A DNA stretch of 64,000 bases from positions 5,988,006 through 6,052,005 of the forward strand of contig NC_092027.1 of assembly GCF_042242105.1 (NCBI RefSeq), read 5' to 3'. Made by a program: the position numbers and the translations under genes. The notes under the pieces are model-generated. The model did no database searches, was not told the origin of the DNA, and saw only the letters and a list, made by a program, of their open reading frames with translations. The stretch comes from Pempheris klunzingeri (taxonomy: Eukaryota > Chordata > Actinopteri > Acropomatiformes > Pempheridae). Every line of letters begins with the position of its first letter. Positions within the stretch are counted from its first letter, which is position 1. Shown here piece by piece: positions 35,826 to 64,000 of this stretch.

Positions 35826-36739
35826 CAAAAAGTTGTTTCTCTTTTTTTTTTTATTAATGCCTCTCCTTGCATTGTGTTATCAGGATCGTCCATAATTGAG
35901 GTTTCTTCATTTTGGATAGTAGAAGAAAAGACACAAAAGACTCTGTTTTCTCAGAGCGAAGTGAGAACTCAGCAGTGCACTGAAATATTTCCAAGGCGTA
36001 AAAAAGCACAGCTGCAAAACATGACAGAGAGAAAAAAGAAGGAGACTCACCTTTCGGGGTGGAGAGTGAGAGTGCAGAGAAGAGCAAGATGTCTCAGCGT
36101 CCTCATTTATACAAACATGCGAAGAAGAAGCCTCGGTGGGGAGTGTAAAGAACGTGCGACCAACTGTCTGACAACCACTTGATGAAATCACATGTGAATT
36201 ATAAATAGTTCACTCTCAAGATGCTTTTTCTGTGATGCTGTTTGAAGAAAGCGCCTGTGATGATCTGGGAATTACAGGATGTGAGACGCCTGCAGATCTG
36301 CTACTGCTGCTAGTGGATCAAACATCATGTGTGACGGCATTTAGATCATTTCATTTGTCATGTGAAGGATCGGCAGGTTCAATCACTCTGCAACACGACA
36401 ACATGTTTGGGGTTTGTATCGTGCAGCTTTGTGCGAAGTCAAGTATGAAATTAAGCAGCTAGTGGCCTCAGTTCATGTTTGGTGTATATGATCCACGTTG
36501 TTGCACACATTCAAACATGGATCGACCACTTTCACATCAAGAGGGGAAACGTTTGCAACAGGACAAAGTCATTCTCTGAGTTAATCCCTCTATGTGAGCT
36601 ATCTTGCTCAGTTTGGTTTGTATTTTTCTAATGCACATCTTGTCCTGATGGTCAAAGATCAGCCTCCATTGTGACAACATGAATTTGACTATGACTCTAC
36701 TAAAATTTCATAATACTGAGCAGAGTTTTAACAAGATCA

Positions 36740-37345
36740 ACAGCCGATAGCCTCGCTGGCAGCTCTGTGAGGCTGAACTTGGGCACAACAGTGCTTTAAG
36801 CTAAATGCTAACATGCTGACAATGTCAGTTCTAACACACGTCTGTTTAGCAGGTATAATGTTTACTATGTTATGTTCACTGTAAATGAGAAGCTGTTCTC
36901 AACTGATTTTACCTGGTAAAATAAAGGTTAAATAAAAAATAAAATAAAATTAATCTACAGATAAAGTAAGTAAGACAAAGTACTGGAAGAATTTAAGTTT
37001 TGACCTGGTGATGGAGGATAAGTTGAGGGATCACCAAGGTGATTACAGTTCATACTGAGGGGAGCATGAATGTCTCAACCAATGTTTCATGGCAATCCAT
37101 CAAATAGATGTTGAGACATTTCACTTAAATCCACAAATACAAACCTGTTGGTGGCTTTAAGTCATTGGGAAACATCCTCTGTGCAAAACTTTGTGCCAAT
37201 TCAACTGATGAATATGAATGTCATGAGAATCCATCCAATAGATGTTGAGATATGTCACTAAAAAACTAAAGTGTCAACCTCGTGGTGGCACCGGATGAAA
37301 AGTCAGAGGATCACCAAAGTCAGTAGTGATTTCAGACGTCATTCT
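36740..37345. repeat. Long dispersed repeat, tagatgttgagaca type
   Basis: Landmarks are taaatgctaacatgctgaca, gtttagcaggtataatgttt, tggcaatccatcaaatagatg, gaatgtcatgagaatccatc and agaggatcaccaaagtcag. The module with tagatgttgagaca/tagatgttgagata is present twice. It is related to the copies near 9200 and 55270. Confidence 0.6.
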
Positions 37346-37522
37346 GCTGTGTTGCACCTGTCTCACGCAGGTGAAACCAGAGTAAGACTATCACGCACAC
37401 ATCCACTGAACAGACAAACAGTAGAACATAATAGAATGAAATGAGGTGCAGTTCTACTCAGACATAGAAGTAAACAGGATGTAGACTGTGGCACTGTACT
37501 GTACGGTGAGAAAGCTTTCTAA

Positions 37523-37750
37523 TCATAAAGTCACCATCCAAACCAAAGCAGAGCAGATAGAGACAGCATGTCCTCCCCTCGGCTTTCTGTCCTGAATCAC
37601 GTCCTTGTGCCAGATGGCAGCGTGGCCACAGTGAAGCAAGGTCCAGTGTATTTTGTCAGATGTGATCAGCCATCCACCCTGTGACACATGCACTGTGACC
37701 GAAACCGGCTGGCCGCTGGACAAAGTTACCTGGAGCTGAAGGGAAAACAA
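37523..37750 (-). CDS. Unidentified open frame with upstream splice acceptor
   Basis: The minus strand has ttgttttcccttcag at about 37754-37740, followed by 71 codons to a stop at 37523: LQVTLSSGQPVSVTVHVSQG, then GWLITSDKIHWTLLHCGH and onward. A possible donor (gatcaaag|gtgcgtgc) lies about 90 nt further upstream on the same strand, so a two-exon arrangement is conceivable. The composition looks protein-like but I recognise no family. It could be the last exon of an unknown gene, a gene fragment, or repeat-derived sequence. Confidence 0.2.
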   Translation of the reverse strand: MFSLQLQVTLSSGQPVSVTVHVSQGGWLITSDKIHWTLLHCGHAAIWHKDVIQDRKPRGGHAVSICSALVWMVTL

Positions 37751-38084
37751 GAGTAAACCACAAGGCTTCTAGTATTTGTTTGCTAGAGTGTCATTATGGC
37801 AAGTGGACAGCAAATCTCATGCACGCACCTTTGATCGTCTGGCTGGATCACACCTGAGAGCTGTCTGTGGTCAGTTCTCCTCTCTGTGGCACAAAAAGCC
37901 AAACAAACACAGGCTGCTAGTGAAAACAGAGGGACCCTGTTAAAACCTTCATTCTGTCACACATACGATCCTGTTTCCCAGAGACCAAACTGTCAACTGT
38001 AAAAGAAAAGTAACATTAAAAGATAGAAAATGTAGTTGTTTGCAGTCGCTCGTGGCTCACAGAGGTGTAATGACACCAAGTACA

Positions 38085-38150
38085 GTCACTCAAGTACTGT
38101 ACTTAAGTGCAGGTTTGAAGTACTTGTGCTTAACTTGAGGCTATTATAAC
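38085..38150. repeat. Dispersed repeat fragment, acttaagt type
   Basis: It contains cactcaagtactgtacttaa and gaagtacttgtgcttaactt. It is the same family as the copy near 5125. Another piece (agtaaagtacaagtacctt) is at 39050-39125. Confidence 0.55.
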
Positions 38151-38290
38151 AAAATATAAACTAACTAACAGCTAGTAAATTATGAGGAGTGGATTATAGA
38201 GTAAGGTTTTCGCTCCACAGTTACCAGCAACAACATTAAAGTGATGCTTACACATCAATGCAACACTAATTCTAATCCAAATATTTATTT

Positions 38291-38340
38291 GATTATGATG
38301 ATGATGATGATGACGATGATGATGATGATGATTATTATTA
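38291..38340. repeat. (GAT)n microsatellite
   Basis: A gat/atg trinucleotide run with one gac interruption. Confidence 0.9.
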
Positions 38341-39303
38341 CTAGTGTCAAAAGTCTGGATATCTGGGCCAGTGCTGCTTAAATTTGTGTCATTCTTTTTT
38401 AAAATACATTTCTCAGAGTTTCCTTTGACTTTATTTAAGCATTTGAATTTCACTGAAGTCATAATCTCTGGCTAGTTGTGCTTTAGAGTCTGTGCTGCCA
38501 CCCTCTGGTCTCTCTCAACATGTTACTCTACAGTGCAGCTAAATGACTATGAGCTCTGGACCTGCATTTATTTCTGCTACAATACTCTTTAGTAATTTTT
38601 GGGACTTTTCACTGTCACTGTCTGTCTGAAGGAGCTGAAAAACACCAATAACATGAAATAAGTTATTATAGTTTTATCAATTTATTTTTATTTCAGTGTC
38701 AGGGGTATTTGTCAGTGGCAGATGTTAGAAGTTCAGAATTGGTACTACAACACAAACACAAACACTTTCTGAAGGCAGCGGACTCACAATCATGTGAACG
38801 TCCCAGTCTCAGTAAACGCCTCCACATGCTGGGTGTCTTTACAGATTTGATTGTTTTTTTGTAAAGTCTAGTTTTTATTTTTATTTTGGTCTTTTCACAC
38901 TTAGTTGTCCTATAAGAGATCACAAGCCAAAAAGGTTGAAAAACACTCCTGTAACCTTTTACAATTTACCTGTAAAGTACTTTATGAGCTTATCATAGGC
39001 GTTTCATGTAAACTCTTAATGTGAAAGGTAAATAAAACTGTGAAAGAAATGTAGTGAGTGAAAAGTAAAGTACAAGTACCTTGAAACTTAGTAGTAAATG
39101 TACCAAGTTACTTTCCACCACTGTCTAACTTCCCTTGAGATTCAATATCGTTCATACAGTTTGTTTATTTACTGTAATTGTGCAAACAAAATAAAACTAA
39201 ATCTGGAAATATCAAAAAAACAGGAATATGGAGAATTTTGACATCTAATGTTTCCGTATCTAATGTTTGCTAATGTTTTCTGATGTCTCCACATGAAGGG
39301 ATG

Positions 39304-39339
39304 CAGACAGACAGACGGACAGACGGACAGACAGACAGA
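39304..39339. repeat. (CAGA)n microsatellite with cgga variants
   Basis: A tetranucleotide cagacaga run with two acgg variant units, just downstream of the MAP7D1 poly(A) signal. Confidence 0.9.
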
Positions 39340-39360
39340 GCCGAGTCCCTTTCATAAAGC

Positions 39361-39366
39361 TTTATT
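39361..39366 (-). terminator. MAP7D1: MAP7D1 polyadenylation signal
   Basis: The minus strand reads AATAAA (forward tttatt) about 615 nt past the stop codon. It is the nearest canonical hexamer in a plausible position. Confidence 0.6.
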
Positions 39367-39981
39367 TCACAGATCCCCTGTAACAGGAGGCCGAGGCAGC
39401 CAGGCTCATTATACATTTACATACACTGTCTGTGGCCAGTCCTTACAATGCTCCCCATGTTAAATAACTCAATAATTCAAGACAAAAACAACAAACACAC
39501 ACACACACGCACACACACACACACACACACACTGTTCAACTTAAGATAACAATAACAATATCATAACGACGGTAATAATAACACCCATTGTCAAATATTA
39601 TGTATTTCCAGGGTCTTATACTGTATTTTCTAAAATTTGTTACACAGTCAGTCATCTTTAAGGTGCACCATAAAATCTGTATGTGACGCTTCAATAAAAC
39701 TTGACAAATGCTGCACCATAACACGCGGTGGAGACAGAGAATACTTGTTGTTGCAATTTTTTTTATATTTCAGATGAGAGTTTGTGGTTTTTTTTTGTTT
39801 CCAGGCAGAGTTTTTCTCCTCCTCTGTGTCCTCGGCCGCAGATACTGTAGATGTGAATTCAGCGCAGTTCATTGGTTGTTTGGCACACTGTTTTTTTTTT
39901 TTTAATAAGCCGCTGTGGTGTGGCATGAATCTCATAGCTCAAGCAGAGACATAAGGCGCGTCTCCATGGATGTGTGGGGAC
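39367..39981 (-). other. MAP7D1: MAP7D1 3' UTR
   Basis: Non-coding sequence between the stop and the poly(A) signal. It holds an interrupted (CA)n tract at 39494-39532 and A/T homopolymer runs, including ten or more T near 39890-39903. Confidence 0.6.
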
Positions 39982-60867
<20,886 letters not shown>

Positions 60868-63800
60868 CTGGAAGACAGAAAGAGACCAAGAGATTAACAA
60901 CAAGACAGAATTTACACCTGACAATATATTCTTTGTTTAATTATCTGATATATCACAGCATTAAATCATCCTGATAATCTACTTTACGTTGGTTTCTTTG
61001 TGCTGACGCTGATGCTTTTTGTCTAACATGTGACGTGTCGCTGTCGTGTCATTCATCATTAGTGTGCAGTCTCCAATAAACGCTAGTGACTTTCTTCCCA
61101 CATCCACACCTGCATTATAAACCTGTAAATCCCTTTGTGACTTCATTAACACAACACTCTCGCCTCATTAGAAATCACTAACGACTCTTTCACACGCAGC
61201 TCACACATCAGGCGCCCCTGAAGGTTTCAGTCCTGCAGAGGAAAAGCCTCCTGTCAACAGCATCAAACACAGCAGCAGCAGGTGAGACACAAGCCTGGGA
61301 AAAAATCTCAGTTATCTTTTAAGGCCGAAGCAACAGATTCACCGTGAAAATAAGACGGAGAGGCTACGATAGGCGTAGATTTTTCCCTTTAGAGGAAAAA
61401 ATGGGAGATTGTTGCTCGCTTCTCTAACGAGAAGTATGCTTACACAGTGACTGTCGTGGGGATAATTAAAGTTAAATTGGTTTAATTACCCCCAGAGAGC
61501 CACATAAACTGATCCCTTGACTCCACTATGGGGTGTTTAAAACACTCACGTTGCTCAAACTGATAATTAATCAACAAAAAGTTTCATCAAATAACTGTTA
61601 AAGTTATTTTTAAATAAAAAAGTTTCAGCCTCTAACAACGACTTCTTTCTTATTGTTGATTGAATATATTTTCGGATATTGAACTGTTGGTCAGACAAAA
61701 CAAGCAATTTTAAGATGCCTTCTTGTGGGGCTGTGGGACATTTTAATGGACTGTTTTCACTACTTTCTGACATTTTATAGAGTAAACAGTTATATGAGAA
61801 CTCGAATGATTTAGTATTGCACTTAAATATTTACTATGTCAAAAAGTAAAATCCATTTATGTCTCCTGCTGTGTGGTACTCCCCGTTACTGCAAAATTGA
61901 CTTTGGCATGTAAAGTTTATACAGTATCCTGACCTCCTGACCTCTGACCCCTGCAGAGGGTGACAACGAGGCAGCAAAACGCCACCAAACACATCCTGCT
62001 TTAATCCCCACTCTGACTCTGTTTTCACACTCGGCCGCCCTGCTGACACTGAGTTCGGCTGCTCAGCTGCTGCTAGTCCGAATCCCCCTCCTTCCTTTAT
62101 CCCTCTCTGGTTGTCACACGAAAGGAGTCGGTGACAAACTGAGCAGAGCTGCAATGACGCACTGGAGAGGCGGGACTGGTGCAGGAAGAAGAAGAAGGGA
62201 CAATTTGTGCACTTCTACAAGGACACGTGGAGAGTGAGTGCAGAGATTTATAGAGAAAGGAGAGCTGGAGGACAATGAGAGGGAGGGAAAATGGTGCAGC
62301 AGGCTGGTTTTATAATGACAGAGGATTTGAAAAGACAAAAAGGAGGAAAGATAAAGACAGCAACAGCTAAGGCCCAGAGCGGGAGAAATAATGAGATGGG
62401 AGCTCAGAGATAGAAAGGTAGGAGGGTGAGAGGGTGCAGGCTCGAGGCCAGCTCTCCACTCGAGTCAGCCGACGGTGGGCAGATGGAGCGCGACACTCTC
62501 CTCAGGCCCGTCCAAACGCTCACCGAACCACATAAATCACAGATTAACACTGGGCTCCTCTCCAATCACCCCCACTGTACGTCTACACAGGTCAAACTAT
62601 CGAATACTAATGGAGGAATAACAGGGTGTGAATCGGAGCCCCGTTTGTGTTCAGGTTGAAAAAGGAAGCAGGACCGTGTCCAGACAGGGAGGCACTGCTT
62701 CTACCTGATGTTGAAAAAAGGATTAGGATTTGGCAAAAAGAGGATTGCTGCGCTCCTCCTTACTTGAGAAGATTACTTGCGTTCACCAAGTGTAGCTGAC
62801 TTTTTCAATTTGATCAGTTAACAGCCTTACATGGCAGCAAGAGACGGCACAAGCCCAAATTAGGAACGATTAGGAGGACTAAGATGACTTGAATTCATAG
62901 AATTTACAAAATCATAAGAAGGACTTAACTGTCATTTTAATGTAATTATCATCCTTTGTTTGTTTTATGCTGGGGTTTTTTTTTGCTAAGTATGGTTTTT
63001 GTGTTGTCTACATCTATGGATTGAATTTATGGATATTTATTTCCTATGTTTTGGTAATTAGTACTGGTTAATTAGGAGAGGAGCAATGTAATTTAAAAAC
63101 ACTGAACCTTAACACTGAATAAAAGAACTAAAGAATAAACTGGCAAAAGGTGAATTCATGGGCGACAAAGCTCAGTGTTGCTCTGTTCAACACACTCAGT
63201 GGCTTTACTGCTACAGTCTGAGTCTACACTATGTATATATTAGCATATAAGATTTCGTAATGGAGGGAGAGACATGAGGCAAAGACACGGTGTGAAGCAA
63301 TGATTGCAATTCGAAACACTTGACACCCAACTGCCACAATTTGCACCACAATCCTTCCTTGAGTCGTATCTCGGTCAAATCTGAGCTCACAGACATGACA
63401 AACATATTCATATGTTCTATGTGAGATAAACTCCCAGAGGAAACCATCATCGCTGATGTCCATCACGAATAAACAGCTACAAACATGTTTAGAAATGATC
63501 GAAACACCCTCCTTACAACTCCAGAAATTGCTTGAGAATCATCAGGTTTTAAGTTTTCTTCATTATCAGACTAAAACACTGACAGCTGTCTGTACATCCA
63601 CGGATATGTGGCAAACAGGAGCTGCTGATGGCTAATTCGGCAAACTTCTAATGGTGCTAATTTGCCAAAAAGTAACTAAACACGGGCTCTAGCTGTACCA
63701 ACAACTAGCTCAGGGAATCCATGGCAACAGTACACTTCCTATTTAGCCTCCATCCCGCAAAGCCTTATGGGAACTGTATTTCCAAAATTTAGAGTGATTA

Positions 63801-64000
63801 TCCCCCAAGTATAAGTAAGACCAAGAATAATGAATATTATTTTCTTTGTTTTGTTTTGTTTGTTGCAGAATATTTATTTATTTTTTTATAATTTATTTTT
63901 ATTCCAATGCGAAACATTTATAGGTGAAATTCAATTGCAACATTTCACAATTGCTTCCACTTTACTAACAGCTATTTATTACTTGTGAAAACTAAATTAA
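60868..64000 (-). other. MAP7D1: MAP7D1 upstream intron or 5' flank
   Basis: No first coding exon with a suitable one-base overhang was found. A GC-richer stretch near 62000-62300 carries a CRE-like tgcgtcat and a GC box (cccgcctc) on the minus strand and might be a promoter, but no good donor follows it. From 62900 to the end the sequence is AT-rich with nothing recognisable. Confidence 0.4.

Larger units (their letters stand above)
32820..39300. other. THRAP3-MAP7D1 spacer
   Basis: About 6.5 kb of mostly repeat-derived, AT-rich DNA between the THRAP3 promoter and the MAP7D1 3' end. No gene is supported. One unexplained minus-strand frame (37523-37750) is listed separately. Confidence 0.5.

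Noticed and set aside
61834..62154. Minus-strand frame near 62 kb as the MAP7D1 first exon
   Set aside because: No suitable donor with a one-base overhang follows and the sequence has no MAP7D1 N-terminal character.

Overview
The window is vertebrate nuclear DNA, almost certainly from a percomorph teleost fish. The genes have GT-AG introns, the proteins are vertebrate-specific, and introns and spacers are AT-rich and carry CA/GT microsatellites and degenerate dispersed repeats of types common in spiny-rayed fish. Nothing prokaryotic, phage-like or CRISPR-like is present.

Five protein-coding genes were reconstructed by joining exons at splice sites with matching phase. (1) 209-1076 (+): the last three coding exons of OSCP1. 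(2) 3165-3578 (+): LSM10, with its coding sequence in a single exon behind a non-coding first exon. (3) 10368-12442 (+): EVA1B (FAM176B), two coding exons, with a probable 5' UTR exon near 6.6 kb. (4) 29141 down to 17538 (-): THRAP3, ten coding exons giving an open 889-residue protein, with its promoter near 32.2-32.6 kb. (5) 60867 down to 39982 (-): MAP7D1, seventeen coding exons giving 782 residues to the stop. Its first coding exon was not found and probably lies beyond the right edge.

Gene order and orientation match the human 1p34.3 block as I recall it (OSCP1, LSM10, STK40, EVA1B, SH3D21, THRAP3, MAP7D1). STK40 and SH3D21 are missing from their expected places, as expected for one of two duplicated segments left by the teleost genome duplication. 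EVA1B and THRAP3 converge. THRAP3 and MAP7D1 run in tandem on the minus strand with about 7 kb of repeat-rich spacer between them.

The genes do not form an operon or one pathway. OSCP1 is a poorly understood cilium/transport-associated protein. LSM10 is a U7 snRNP core subunit for histone mRNA 3' processing. EVA1B is a small single-pass membrane protein. THRAP3 is an SR-like splicing and mRNA-stability factor. MAP7D1 binds microtubules and recruits kinesin-1.

The points most worth checking are a 21-nt in-frame microexon in MAP7D1, a candidate internal MAP7D1 promoter that would add a new eight-residue N-terminus, an 18-nt palindrome containing TCTCGCGAGA at the THRAP3 promoter, an overlapping upstream ORF in the LSM10 leader, and intronic segments that look like enhancers. 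I found no clear undescribed biological system. Repeat boundaries are approximate, and repeat families were recognised by eye, not by search.
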